Of a DNA stretch of 64,000 bases, positions 1-11,059 are shown piece after piece. The notes beneath the pieces were generated by a model, which did no database searches, was not told the DNA's origin, and saw only the letters and a list, made by a program, of their open reading frames with translations. Every line of letters starts with the position of its first letter. The first letter of the stretch is position 1. Position numbers and translations under genes: made by a program. This DNA comes from Diphasiastrum complanatum (lineage: Eukaryota; Streptophyta; Lycopodiopsida; Lycopodiales; Lycopodiaceae), in contig CM055097.1 of the NCBI GenBank assembly GCA_029204225.1, forward strand, positions 3,566,620 through 3,630,619. The letters are read 5' to 3'.

Positions 1-279
1 GAGATGTATTGCATGTTGGAAGCTGCCTCTCTTTGTATTTATAAGGATCCTCACTTGCGTCCAAGGATGTCCCAGGTTAGATCTAAGCTTTCTTGTTAAC
101 TAGTTGTTTATCTTCCACTAAGCATTTCTGTTGTCCTACTAGGTTCTTTGGCACTAGATGGTTTTTATAAGGGATTCTTTAAACTGCAGATGCTGCGTAT
201 ATTGGAAAGAGATGCCTTATTCGAAAGAAGGGATTTTCCTATAACATCTCGACAGCACTTAATGCCAAATGGTGATTAA
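1..279 (+). CDS. 3' end of a receptor-like cytoplasmic kinase gene (two last exons)
   Basis: The first 75 bases read in frame 1 as EMYCMLEAASLCIYKDPH followed by LRPRMSQ, the end of a Ser/Thr/Tyr kinase domain (subdomain XI, Arg in RPRMSQ). A GTTAGA donor at 76 and a CTGCAG acceptor ending at 189 bound a 114 bp intron. The next exon (190-276, stop TAA 277-279) continues as MLRILERD plus a 21-residue tail. The joined MSQ-MLRILERD matches the MSQVLRxLEGD pattern of PERK/RLCK-type plant kinases, including the group annotated as inactive kinase SELMODRAFT_444075. The catalytic loop lies left of the window, so activity cannot be judged. The gene seems intact here. I infer splicing from the reading frames; no transcript is available. 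Confidence 0.8.
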
Positions 280-898
280 GTCTAGCTACAATGGCAGTAA
301 AATCTCTACTCAGCTGGATGGAAAACGGTGAGGTCTCTAGGTGGGGGGAGTTGATGTCTGCTTGCTTTTGAGAGGCTGCGTGTCAGAAACACACACAATA
401 AGAATCTCATGAAGACTATATCTGACTTCTACAGTACAACCAGGACATCATCTTGTGAGATGGAACGATCAGTTCAAACTTCATGCACATTGCCACAGAA
501 GGGGATATTTGTCAGCAACTGAAGCACTCATGAAGCTAACTAATTCCTGCTAGAGAAAGGTTTTTGGGGCTTCTTTCTTCAGTGAAAAGAGTACGACAGG
601 GAGCTGTTCTGTATCATACTGAGCCTAGCTGGAAGATTCTCCAGCATTCATCATGTGCAGAAACTCCAAATCATACAAGCAACTGTGACCACTGTGCTAT
701 CACCTATTGAGTCTAAAATTCTTGTCCTATTTTGATATCATAACTAGCACATTTGGTCTAGATGCTAGTGTAAGCTATTGTTCTATGCATAGATGATAGA
801 ACTTAACCAAAAGTTGTGAATCTTACTGATACATTAGATTCACAACAGAACTTGATTCGAGGGAGAATCAAGAACAAAAGATTAGTTAGTTTGAAGAC
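280..898. other. 3' flank of the kinase gene, no gene seen
   Basis: No convincing reading frame or repeat. The first few hundred bases are probably the kinase 3' UTR. I could not place the polyadenylation site. Confidence 0.5.
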
Positions 899-1315
899 AT
901 GGAGCTGCATATTAAGTACCTTGAAAGGCCACCAATTAATCCTGTGACTGGCACTAGGCCTCTTAAAGTCAGAGAGCCTCATGATCTGCATGTTCATAAT
1001 TTGAAGTGAAAAATGAAGATTAATCCTTCGGCAAATGTGCTCCCATTTACTGTGATGGTTGATTCTGCACAATGTTCGCAAAAATTCTCTTTAAAAAACA
1101 ACATGATCAATGAGTACATATACTTTGTTATCAGTGGCTGACTTTCTATAGAGGCAAGAAGACAACTTGTGAGAGAATACCTGGACTCACCTTATTTCAA
1201 AACCATAGAGTGTAAAATGTATGCTAGTTTGATGGAGGAGGCCAAATTGCTTGCATGGGACCATGATAACGATAATGATTATTGTCCTAGAATGTCTTTT
1301 GTACAAAAGATTTGA
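899..1315 (+). pseudogene. Unrecognised coding-like frame broken by two TGA codons
   Basis: One reading frame of 139 codons runs from ATG 899 to TGA 1313-1315 and is interrupted only by TGA after residue 36 (..HVHNLK) and TGA after ..YFVISG. Between and after the stops the peptide looks like real protein (for example VREPHDLHVHNLK, INEYIYFVISG, EARRQLVREYLDSPYFKTIE, MEEAKLLAWDHDNDND). Both TGA codons could come from TGG by one transition. I do not recognise the family. It lies 620 bp downstream of the kinase tail on the same strand and could be a decayed separate gene or a retrocopy. There is no poly-A tract after it. Confidence 0.45.
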
Positions 1316-1917
1316 TTTTTTCATGATTAATATTTCGATTTTTTGAAGACACACGACCGCGTCAGCCTTGAGTTGAGAATTCAGTGTAACTATTGATCTC
1401 ACAGAAATACAATTTTCACAAAATTTTAAGGTATGCTACCTAGTTTCAAAATACTAAAAATTCAGCCATTAAAGAGTATCAAAGTTCTATATCCTAAACC
1501 TATCAGAAATGATAAAAGAATTATTCGGGAATCATTAAATGTTATGCGTCAAAAATGCTAATTGCTTTACCTGGCCATCCTCACGGGTTCTCTCATGGCA
1601 AGTAGGTTGTCGAATAGCTCCCGCTCTAGAAAATTGTTGACCATGTAGTCAGTCGTCGTCAAGTAGGCATGAGGAACGGAGGCAAAAAGTGAGGAAGTAA
1701 AGAAGCACTAAATCCTATGCTCCCTAGATTGTGTGAGTGATAATGAGGCATAGGATTTATTATATAGTGGTTGACTCAAAATTCTATAAGATTTAATATA
1801 TAAACATTTCAAATCCATTTAGTGAATTTAATATCTTTTGAGGTCCATGATTGAGGCTATGAAAGGGCTTATAATTTCCAATTTAGAGACCTTTGTTTGT
1901 TTTTTTATTTTCTATAC
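1316..1917. other. Intergenic, nothing recognised
   Basis: AT-rich sequence without a supported gene. Short frames here have no protein-like composition. Confidence 0.5.
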
Positions 1918-2217
1918 GCCGGTCGAGATCCAACAAGTTGCTCCGGTCGAGATCCATCAGGACGCTTCGGTCGAGATCCAACAGGACGCTCCAGTCGAGA
2001 TTTGACAGAAACGCTCCGGTTGAGATTTGACATAAACGCTTCGGTCAAGATTTGACAGAAACGCTCCGGTTGAGATTCAACAGAACGCTCCAGTTGAGAT
2101 CTGATAGAAACCCATCGGTTGAGATCTGACAGAGACTCATCGGTTGAGATCTGACAGAAACCCATCGGTTGAGATCTGACAGAGGCTCATCGGTTGAGAT
2201 CTGACAGAAACCCATCG
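1918..2217. repeat. 24-25 bp minisatellite, about 12 units
   Basis: Units of the form GGTCGAGATCCAACAGGACG-CTCC at the left drift to GGTTGAGATCTGACAGAAAC-CCATC at the right, so the array shows ordered divergence. The right five units are nearly identical. The array abuts, and probably truncated, the copia protease fragment to its right. A degenerate relative lies at 6740-7100. Confidence 0.85.
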
Positions 2218-3466
2218 GCCCCTTGATTGTAGCATTCAACCTGTACAATTTTGTATTGGGCTCCCTTACTCCATCCGCAATAACTTTGAACTTTTGGCTC
2301 ACAACCTTCATAAAGCAACGATCATGGGCGAATTCTACTTTCAACTTTTGATTAGTAATGACTCCAACAGAAAGTAGATTTTTCTTCAAACCTGGTACGT
2401 AAAGTACCTCCCTGATCATCCTACTTTTGCCATCAAGTAGTTGGATTGAAACAGTGCCTATCCCCTTGATCTTGCATACCTCACCATTTGCTTGTGAAAC
2501 GGACGTTCCATTATCCAACACTTTCAAGATACTGAACCAATTCTTGTTATCTGTCATGTGTCTTGTGGCTCCCGAGTCAATATACCACGCTTGATCATCT
2601 TGATTAGATGACAATGCAGATATGAAGATGCTAGAGTCTTCAATCTCACCCTCATCGACAAGGTTACTTGCTTGCTTTGGTTTTCCCTTGCCTTGTTCCG
2701 CCAGGAATTTGCGACATTCACTCTTTCAATGGCCCTTTTTACCACAATGGAAGCACTTGTCTTTCTTCTTGGTCTTACTGGAAGATCCTTCATCCTCCTG
2801 AGACTTGGCAAATTGTTGCTTAGACTTCTTCTTGCCATTGCCCTTGACTTGTTTTTGGCGTGTCGCAAGTGCCTGATCGTCAGTATTTTGACGTCTAGCT
2901 TTCACCATTTCTCGTCGTTGCTCTTCCTGCATCAAGATTCCTGTGAGCTCGTCAAAGATTGCTGATCTTTCTCTTGCTAATCTGATAGGGTTTTGCAATG
3001 CCACACAATGCATTGTGCACCAGCTCCACATCACGTATGCGCTCACCAATAGAATGCAGTTCATCCCTCATTGTCTTGATTCTGGTCATGTACGTCTGAA
3101 TGTGCTCTCCTTGTTCCATGCGGGCACTATTCAGCTTTGACTTCAAAAGCATGATTCTTGATGGATTTGACATCTCAAACTGCTCCTTTAGCACATCCAT
3201 GTCTGTCTGGGTGTAACAACAGTACAAATGTGGGTAATGATGTGATCCTTCACTGACAAGTTAATGAAGGTTAAAGCTTTCCTCATCTTTTTGTCGAATA
3301 TTTTGATATCCGCTTCATTTGGCGGCCTTCTCTCATCACCTGTGACGACTTCCGACACATCTTTCTCCATCAGTATGTTTTTCATTTTGAATTTCCACAC
3401 TGCATAGTTGGAAATCCCGTCCAATTTGTTACTTTCACTCAAAATGGACTCTTCCATGTTTGCCAT
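2218..3466 (-). pseudogene. Ty1/copia gag-protease fragment
   Basis: Reading leftward from ATG 3466: a copia capsid-type gag (LDGISNYAVWKFKMKN, then KLNSARMEQGEHIQTYMTRI), a basic linker, a CCHC knuckle CFHCGKKGH-KSEC in which the codon after His is TGA, and an aspartic protease with WYIDSGATRHMT and LLSVG. The open frames are 3188-3466, 2952-3227, 2726-3064 and 2045-2614, so several frameshifts have occurred. Integrase, RT and RNase H are missing: the frame runs into the minisatellite at about 2217. The lost pol half and the stops mean this copy is dead. The family differs from copia family A in this window (different gag and protease sequences). Confidence 0.9.
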
Positions 3467-4998
3467 CGCAAAACTGCTTGAAACTTCTGCCGTAGGCTAA
3501 AAACAGTATGTCGAGGCCAATAGTGATGTCAGAAGTTGAAAATAATGACCTTTACTTTTTTCCCTTACCAGACCACTCGTCGGATTTCCACCAATTTGAA
3601 AGCCAAATCGGCGTCGCCTTCCGAAATGCACTCAGTCGTCAACTCCCAACTACGTGCCCAGTGGAATGGTGAAGTCACTTCTGGCGCACTCCAAACACTT
3701 TCTCCACTGCAATCTCTCTATTTTGTTGTACCGTACTTGCAGGTACAGTCCGGGTGCCCTTCGTTTGGAGGTTATAGCCTTTCGTTTGGGTCAAAACGGG
3801 CAAAGGACCCAAAAATAAGGATTTTCTTTGTTTTTGAACTGTTTCTTCACCTTGAAAAAACTTCACTCTTCACTTGTGAAGGGACCCAACTCCAATTTCA
3901 GTATGAAAATTTTAATGAAGTTGAAGGCCAAAATGCACTTCACTTCTTCAGGGCCCTCTTCAACAACCCTTCAGACTCCATCCAATGGTTGATTCTGATC
4001 CAACTGTGGATATCCCTTCTGGGTAGCACAATCTGAGCCGTCGATCTTGTAAGTTCTCTATCCAACGGTTTTGAGCACTTCTGTGCACCAACTGAGAGTC
4101 TTTTAGATGTTGTCCACTCCAAAACACTATGGTTTCGCCTTGGTTCCACGTGCGAATTGACACGTGACTTTCCTGCTCGCGGCCACCTATTATGTCTCCT
4201 CCCAACTATGGCTTCCCTCACGAATCCTTGACCATCTCTCTCTCTCTGGGTCGCGGCTGTCTACGGCCTCCTCTGGTCTGACTCGCACTGCTAGGGCGCC
4301 CTCCTCTGTGTTTTTACAGCTTGAAAAATAGTTCAGAATAGAGAGAAAACTTTGCTTTTCTGCTTTCAAACCCTAAGCCAGGGTTTTTCTCACCACTTTG
4401 ATCTTGACTTGCTTTTCACAGCTCTTTGGCTAGCCAAATCAACTACTTTGAGGTCGCCCTACCACTGGAAAGCTGATGCTTCAATCCGTTTGTCAAACGA
4501 TGTCCGATTGAATGCACATTGACTGTAAACACCAAATAGGCTGCTTCAGAATTTCAAAATTCCGTTTGCTGAGGTTCTGATTCAACCGACAACCCTTGTA
4601 TCTGAATACTCACACAGTCTCAAGCTCACCAAGCTTCTGTGTGCTAAACTCTTTGCACCAATGTTTCTCCTTCCGTCTTCAACCCGCCATAAACCCCGAA
4701 CTCTCAGAAGACAGTTCTCCCGAAGCTCTCTTCAACGGTGATGTTGTACTGTGTACACTCCCTATACGGCTCAATACCAACTTAGAATTTGCTTCGAATA
4801 AGAACACAGATCATGCTACATAGTAGCACAGACATAAAACACTCTCCATAGCAAGCTCACATAGCAACTGTATTTCACAAAGTGAAATTACACTGTCCAT
4901 ATAGTTGTTCACTCAGGCAACCCATGCATGACCCAGGTTGTCGTTGGCGGGACGCGTGTCCCGTCGACTTGCCTCGTGGCGAGGCCAACTGATTCCTA
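3467..4998. other. Leader/LTR-like flank of the copia fragment; GC-rich hairpins at its end
   Basis: No gene is supported. Being upstream of a minus-strand gag start, it may hold that element's leader and LTR, but I found no primer-binding site and no second LTR copy. Near the right end are two adjacent small palindromes: GGGACGCGTGTCCC at 4949-4962 and GCCTCG-TGG-CGAGGC at 4971-4985. Confidence 0.4.
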
Positions 4999-6124
4999 TC
5001 AACTAATAGGACCCACAGTACAGTAGCACAATGATTCTACTTTAATTCTAACTATTTCAACTATAACCTTGATTTTTGAAGGATCGGTAGAAATATCGTC
5101 CTTGGAAATTATATGTCCGAGTATGACCCCATGGGTGACCCAGATTTGACACTTATTAGGGTTTAACAAAATTCCAAATCTACGGCAGCGAATGAAGATT
5201 TTCTCCAGTGCATCAAGGTGCATACAGCTAAGGACTGTACACTCAAGATCGTCAAGATAAATCTCGACAATCCGATGTAACAGATCTTGGAAGGCCAGTT
5301 GCATGACCCTCTGAAACATTAAAGGGGCGTTGCATAAGCCAAAAGACATGACATTATAAGCATAAACCCTGTTCTATGTGGCAAAGGCCATTTTATGTTT
5401 ATCTTCAGGGGCTATTTGAACAAGGAAATAACCGCTGAATCCATCCAAGAAGCTGAAAGCTTCAGCTCCTGCCATTTCCTCTAAGATTTGGGTTGTTAAA
5501 GGCAAGGGAAAATGGTCTTTCTTCATAACCGCATTAAGGTTCTTGAGATCGACACAGATACGAAGTTTGCCGTTTTTCTTGGGTACAACCACAATGGGTG
5601 ATACCCAATCAGTATGTTGGACTTCATAAATGAAGCCAACATCTAGCAATTTCTTAATATCTTCAACAATTCTCTCGCAATAGATGGGGTTACTTCTGTA
5701 AGGTTTAGCCCTAACAGGCTTTGCGTTGTATTCTAACGGAATCGTATGGACCACTACTTCAGGCGGGATTCCTTTCATTTCTGTATAGTTCCATGCAAAT
5801 ACATCCCTGTATTTGCAAAGTAAAGTTTCCAGATCAGAAAGTTGGTCGGACGAAAGGTGTGCACCAACATGAACTATGCGTTCCATCTCCTCGTCAGGAT
5901 TTTTAAGGTTTAACGACATCGTTTTAGCTGGTCCTTCAAAGGAGTTGGAAGTTGGTGTAGGTTCTTGGTGTGGCTGCGACAACTGGATAACGACATCATC
6001 CAGTGTGAAATCTTTAAATTTTCATGGGAGATCAAAAGATGGTTCCAAAAAGTTTTCTGAAATTTTGCGAATCATCTTTGTTGAGTCACTACCGGCCGTG
6101 GAATCTTGGTCTGCAATAGTGTAA
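4999..6124 (-). pseudogene. Ty3/gypsy reverse transcriptase fragment
   Basis: From about 5982 down to 4999 one frame encodes a gypsy RT: YRDVFAWNYTEMKGIPP, HTIPLEYNAKPVRAKPYRSN, VVPKKNGKLRICVDLKNLN, AFSFLDGFSGYFLVQI, then YAYNVMSFGLCNAPLMFQRV and the catalytic box IYLDD (usual form YxDD). A TAG replaces an expected Trp at about 5371-5373. The sequence ends abruptly at 4999, so RT thumb, RNase H and integrase are absent. Upstream, the gag zinc-knuckle part of the same element is at 6350-6680. The element is truncated and inactive. Confidence 0.9.
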
Positions 6125-6349
6125 CCATCTTGGATGGCTAGTTGTGCTGGATTTTCCGGTGGTGTGGAATACTCATCCCATTTGCACGAGCATGAGTTGT
6201 CGGTTGGATATTGTTGAGAACTAACAGATGGAAGTGTCGTATCGTGATGATATGAGTGATCGTAGCAGTTTTCTACAAGATGTGTTTGTGCAGATTCTCA
6301 AGGGTGTCTATGTTTTTGTGCTCCTAGATCATGTTGTTCCCTTGGAGGT

Positions 6350-6680
6350 GGTCCTAAGAGCGCCAGCTGTGGTTGAGGTTTATGTCTAGATGGTCTGGGC
6401 AACTCTTGTATATGGACTTGGTTGTTTTGTGATTGATAGTGCTGATGTTGATTTTGTGAAACAAACTGGTGTCTAGGGGTCGATAATGTCCCCATGACTG
6501 GTTGTGAGGCAGGTTCCTTGGATTATAATAGCAATAGAGGGATGTATGACCCATAAAGTCGCAGATGTCACATTTGATCAAGGAAGTATCTGGGATCGAT
6601 TGGTATGAAGGGCACTCATTGCCAGTGTGTGCACCTCGATAGTGAGGGCACCATGTGTTCTCTCATCTATGGTGGATTTG
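6350..6680 (-). pseudogene. Ty3/gypsy gag zinc-knuckle fragment
   Basis: On the minus strand the peptide CPHYRGAHTGNEC precedes CDICDFMGHTSLYC by about 17 residues. The second is a perfect C-x2-C-x4-H-x4-C knuckle; the first has Tyr in place of the second Cys. This paired arrangement also occurs in the plus-strand gag at 53938-54063, so both belong to related gypsy elements. The surrounding frames are short and shifted. It probably belongs to the same insertion as the RT fragment at 4999-6124, but without intact protease or linker. Confidence 0.7.
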
Positions 6681-6739
6681 GCCAGTGGGTAACTGACCTG
6701 GCATCGAACTCTGGATAGACTTAAGAGTGTTTTGAAACT

Positions 6740-7110
6740 CTTTCGTGAGGTTGAGATTTCAGTAGAGGCTCCGGTTGAGATTTTAGCAGAAAGGCTTGGG
6801 TGAGATCTGATCGATGAGCATTAGTTGAGATTTAACTCAGGACTTGCTGGATATTGCGAGTAGTGATTCGGTCGAGAGTGAGTGCGTAGTTTCAATAGGT
6901 GAATGAAACAAGGTTTCGTCCGGTCCAGAGGAGAGTCGTGGAGCTCGGCTAGGGAAGGAACTTGAAGCCTCGATTGAGATCGAAACTGTACGTCGGTCGA
7001 GACCAAAATGACGAGCTCGATAAGGATGCATGTGTGAGACTTCAGAGCGATGGTTTGACAGCACAGATCAGAAAGATGTGGCTTGGATAAGTGTCTGTGT
7101 AGCTGTGGAA
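6740..7110. repeat. Degenerate minisatellite related to 1918-2217
   Basis: Repeated GGTTGAGATTT / GGTCGAGA words at roughly 25-40 bp spacing (for example near 6750, 6771, 6797, 6823, 6869, 6970, 6995) match the unit of the 1918-2217 array, but with much drift. No gene is supported here. Confidence 0.5.
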
Positions 7111-7293
7111 ATGGCGCCAAATGTTCATAGATTTCAGTTGAATCTGTGAAGACGATTATTTTTTGTTCTCCTTCTTTGTCACTTCTATTTTGGTTACAGA
7201 TCTTTACGGATAAATCTTCTTGTTAGAACGGTTTCTAGGTAGAAGTGTTTCTCAGATTACAATGTGTATTCCCAGCCTATCAGTGGGGAGAAA

Positions 7294-8284
7294 TGAAGAA
7301 ACAAAACGTTTCTGTTTACAAAGCCCTCGACCTGACGAAGATGTTTGCGAACATGAAAATCAGGACGAAACACAAAAAGTTTTGCGAACACGAAAGTCAA
7401 AGGAGACGATCACGAACGATTCGCGAACACAAAAGATTTACGAATGATAAAACCAACGGTGGAACCGGAACCAACGACGGAAACGAAACCAACGACGTGA
7501 CACGAAAAATGTCGTGAAATCTGTTTTGCCCTCACGCTCCAAAGAGTACCAACAAAGATCACGCAAGTACCCAGAAGTACAAAAATCTGATCTGATGGCA
7601 TGACGTCAGCAGATACTTCCTAGGTCGTGGCTAACCTGCCACTCTTGTAATTCCCTGATTAGTTGTAGATGCTTAATCACTCTAATCTTAGATCTACATA
7701 GAGCGACTATACTTACTGGATTATACTTGATGTATAGATCATCAGAGAGCACACATACAGAGTGATGTCGAAGTCTGATGCTAATAAGCAATCAAGACGA
7801 AATACAGACAAAAAATTCGCCTGCGTGCGAGACGAGCTCTGTGATCAGGATCCATAGCGATCCGAAGTCCGCTAGTAAGCGAGACATACATCCGTGAGAG
7901 AAGCGTCTCTCTCACGCCAACGCACTACGTGGATTTGCATGCAGTGCTTGGAGAATCAAAGAAGGAAAATCAATAGACGATATTGTAGCCTTTGCACACA
8001 TGTCAATTTTCTCATTGTGTCTGATCTCGAATGCAAATGCTTCTGCTGTTATTTCGCGTGTCCAAGTTCTCTTGTTCATTTTAATTCTGCACCTTGGTTG
8101 AAACTATGTGGAATGCTGCATTCATTTTATAAACGTAGATTAGCAGTGCCTGACTACATTCTGGAGGACTGTAGGAGTGATTCAGTTGTGTCCAACGAAC
8201 GCATCTGTACTCTATCCGAATCTCAAGAGGGAATCGTGGTTTCTTCACCAAAGCTTTGCGAATTATTCTTTTCATTCCCCTTCA
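7294..8284 (+). repeat. 5' LTR of copia A1
   Basis: Starts TGAAGAAACAAAACG and ends TTCA one base before the primer site. The start was set by alignment with the 3' LTR, which begins directly after the purine tract at 12621. The LTR contains repeated CGAACACGAAAGT-like words in its first 160 bases. Confidence 0.88.
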
Positions 8285-8285
8285 A

Positions 8286-8297
8286 TGGTATCAGAGC
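8286..8297 (+). promoter_or_regulatory. tRNA-iMet primer-binding site of A1
   Basis: TGGTATCAGAGC, complementary to the 3' end of plant initiator-Met tRNA, one base after the LTR. Confidence 0.9.
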
Positions 8298-8400
8298 AGG
8301 TTATCCTGTCATATTCTGACATAGCCAAGAAGCTAGCAGATCCAAGAGGCCAAGCATTCAAACAAACAACCATCAACGAGGGAACAAATCTCAAGAAGCG

Positions 8401-9420
8401 ATGGCTTCAATCAGCAACATGCAGAGCAAGATCTGCACAATACTTGATTCTTCAGGATCTAACTTTCTAGCCTAGAAAGTTAAGACATCTTTGATACTCA
8501 AGGGTGAAGGATTATTCCCCTGGGTGGATGGCACAAAAGAAATGCCTAGAACAATAAGCAAGGAGCTACACGAGTGGAGGGAGAGAAACGACAAGGCAGT
8601 AGTCTTGCTATCATCTTCCATTGAAGATAGTCTCACACTTGACCTGGCTACACTCTCCAAAGCTAAGGAGATGTGGGATGCATTGCTCACCAGATTTCAG
8701 ACGAAATCAAGAAGTCAAATCATGATGCTGGAAGATTAGTTGACGAATTTGCAGTGGGATGGAAAAGACCTCACTTTTTTCGTAAGAAAGATGGAGGACC
8801 TATTTCTGTCACTACATAACTCTGGAGCAGAGAACGTTGTGTCAGCTGAGAAGCAGCTTACGTACCTGTTGAGAGCCTTACCCAGATCATTCCAGACAAA
8901 GAGGACCCTGCTTGCGAAAGATCCTACCATGAACCTCGAAAAGGCGATTGTCGAGATTCGAGAGGAAGTCGAGGCCAGAGAACATCTTGATCACAAAGAT
9001 GGTTCTGACTAGGCCCTCTACGGCAACAAAGAAAAATCCAAGAAATAGTTCAAGCCTAAGAGAGAGTCCAATCAGAGGCGAGATCATGACCAGCAAGCAT
9101 AGGGTACCGGCAAGAGCAACTGGAAGATCAAAGGGAGGTCGAAACAACAAAGTGCAGACAAGAAGACTTGTGTGAGATGGAGAAGAGACGGGCATACAAT
9201 AGATACCTGCTGGTTCAATCCCAAGATTGAGTGTATCCATTGCCACAAGAAGGGTCACGCAGCCATGGATTGCTGCCAGAACCCGAGAAACAAGTCAGCA
9301 CAGAACAGACATGAGAACAACAATAGTTCGTCCTATGTCGAGGAGCCCGAGAGCTCGAAAATGGACGAAGAAAGAATGAATAGAAATTGTTCAACTGCCT
9401 ATATCTATGAAGACGTGTGT
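8401..9420 (+). pseudogene. A1 gag
   Basis: ATG 8401 opens MASISNMQSKICTILDSSGS, followed quickly by stops (SNF, TAG, A, TAG). The frame then continues as a copia capsid protein: WVDGTKEMPRTISKELHEW, LTLDLATLSKAKEMWDALL, LTNLQWDGKDLTFFV. A basic tail and two zinc knuckles follow. The first, CVRWRRDGHTIDTC, has lost its second Cys (Trp); the second, CIHCHKKGHAAMDC, is intact. Further stops fall at 8737-8739, 9010-9012 and in the basic region. Gag would form the cytoplasmic particle that packages element RNA; this copy cannot produce it. Confidence 0.9.
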
Positions 9421-10960
9421 GCAGCATCAACATCTGATGCACATGAGGTGATCCTAGATTCAGGAGCCATCTCACACTTTGTGACATCAAGACGAATCAT
9501 GTCCGATTTCAGAAGTGCAGATCCCTTGAGATTCATAGTTCTTGGAGATGAATCTAGAAATCAAGTGAACGATATTGGTTCACTATGGCTCAACACCAAT
9601 GGCAGAGACAGATGACTTGAAGACGTTGTGTTCGTGCCTACTCTTCAACAAGACTTGCTATCTGTAGCAAGAATAGCAGATGCGGGATGCGTGTGACGTT
9701 TTCTGACGAAGCATGCAATGTGATTGATGCCAATACCAGTACTCTCATCACCCAAGGTAGAAAAAAAGAGAACCTATATCATTTGAAGGTATGCCTACCT
9801 GCAGATCAGATGCATCAGACTCATGACGACTCACCAGACACTATGTGGCACAGGAGACTCTGCCACATGAACTCAATGGCACTTTACTAGGCAAGCCATC
9901 ATGGAGCGATAACAGGGGTCAGCATATCGAATGCACTAGTTCAACTACCTATGATGCATGTTTGAGAGGCAAGATGTCGCGCACTCCATTCATTAAAGAC
10001 TCCTATAGAACGACAAAGATTCTGGAGCTAGTGCATTCTTACATCTGCGGACCATTCAACGTGATCTCAGTAGGAGGTTCAAAGTATTATATAACCTTCA
10101 TTGATTATTATAGCAAATTTGCCAGAGTGTATTTCATTCAGAATAAATCTGAAGCACTTGATAAATTCACGAAATATGTGAATTGGACTGAGAGATGTAC
10201 ATGCAGCAAAGTGAAGCAGATCAAAACAGATCAAGGTGGCGAATACATCTCGAATCGCTTCACTGACTTCTGCAATGATCGTGGCATCATTCACAGAAGG
10301 AATGCAGCCTACACACCGGAACACAATGGTGTTGTTGAGCAAAAGAACAGGATCCTGATGGAAGCAGCCAGATGCATGATGGCCTATTCGAAAGCTCCAA
10401 GGGCACTGTGGGTTGAAGCAGTAGCTACAGCCGCATACATCTAGAACAGAATAGGCAAGTCTGGTGTCCCACATACGACACCACATGAGCTATGGTGGGG
10501 TAGAAAGCCCAACTTGTGTCACATCATAATATTTGGTTGTGCAGCATATGCACATATTCCTGATAAGCTTCAAAAGAAGCTTGATGAGAAAGCCAAGCAG
10601 AGATTTCTGGTAGGTTATGACAACAATTTGTCATACTACAGAGTCTACATGCCAGACACGAACACTGTGAAAACAGTGAGAGATGTCAGATTCAATGAGA
10701 GCAAGACAATGGCCAATGATGATCCTGTCAGCTACAAAGTTTTGGAGAGACAGTACTATGATCTGCCGCCAATGACAGAGGGAGCAAAAGACGAACACAA
10801 AAACGAAAATTTTTGAGTCATCTCCCATTCGAGCGATGAATCTCACGAAGAAAGATTCGCGAGGCAATCTGCCGTTGCAGTTCCTATAAACGAAGGTGGT
10901 TCTAGACCGAGCAGAGTAGACAAAGGCAAAGGTATAGCTGTTCAAGGAGGATCTCCTAGA
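9421..10960 (+). pseudogene. A1 protease and integrase
   Basis: Protease motif LDSGAISHF at about 9459. The GAG-pre-integrase zinc region follows with TMWHRRLCHMNS. The integrase core begins LELVHSYICGPFNVIS: the first catalytic Asp of the DDE triad (normally HSDICGPF) is Tyr, codon 10040-10042. The second Asp is present in IKTDQGGEYIS, and the Glu in HNGVVEQKNRI. A further FIDYYSK replaces FIDDYSK. Stops occur in the protease, after the pre-integrase region and at 10441-10443. The loss of a catalytic residue plus stops make the integrase non-functional. Confidence 0.9.
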
Positions 10961-11059
10961 AGGTCGAGAAGACCACGAAGAGCGCCAACAAGATATGTGC
11001 CAGGCAGCTCAGCTTCCACATCAGAAGAGTTTTGCGGATTCAGTGGCGAACTACAAACT

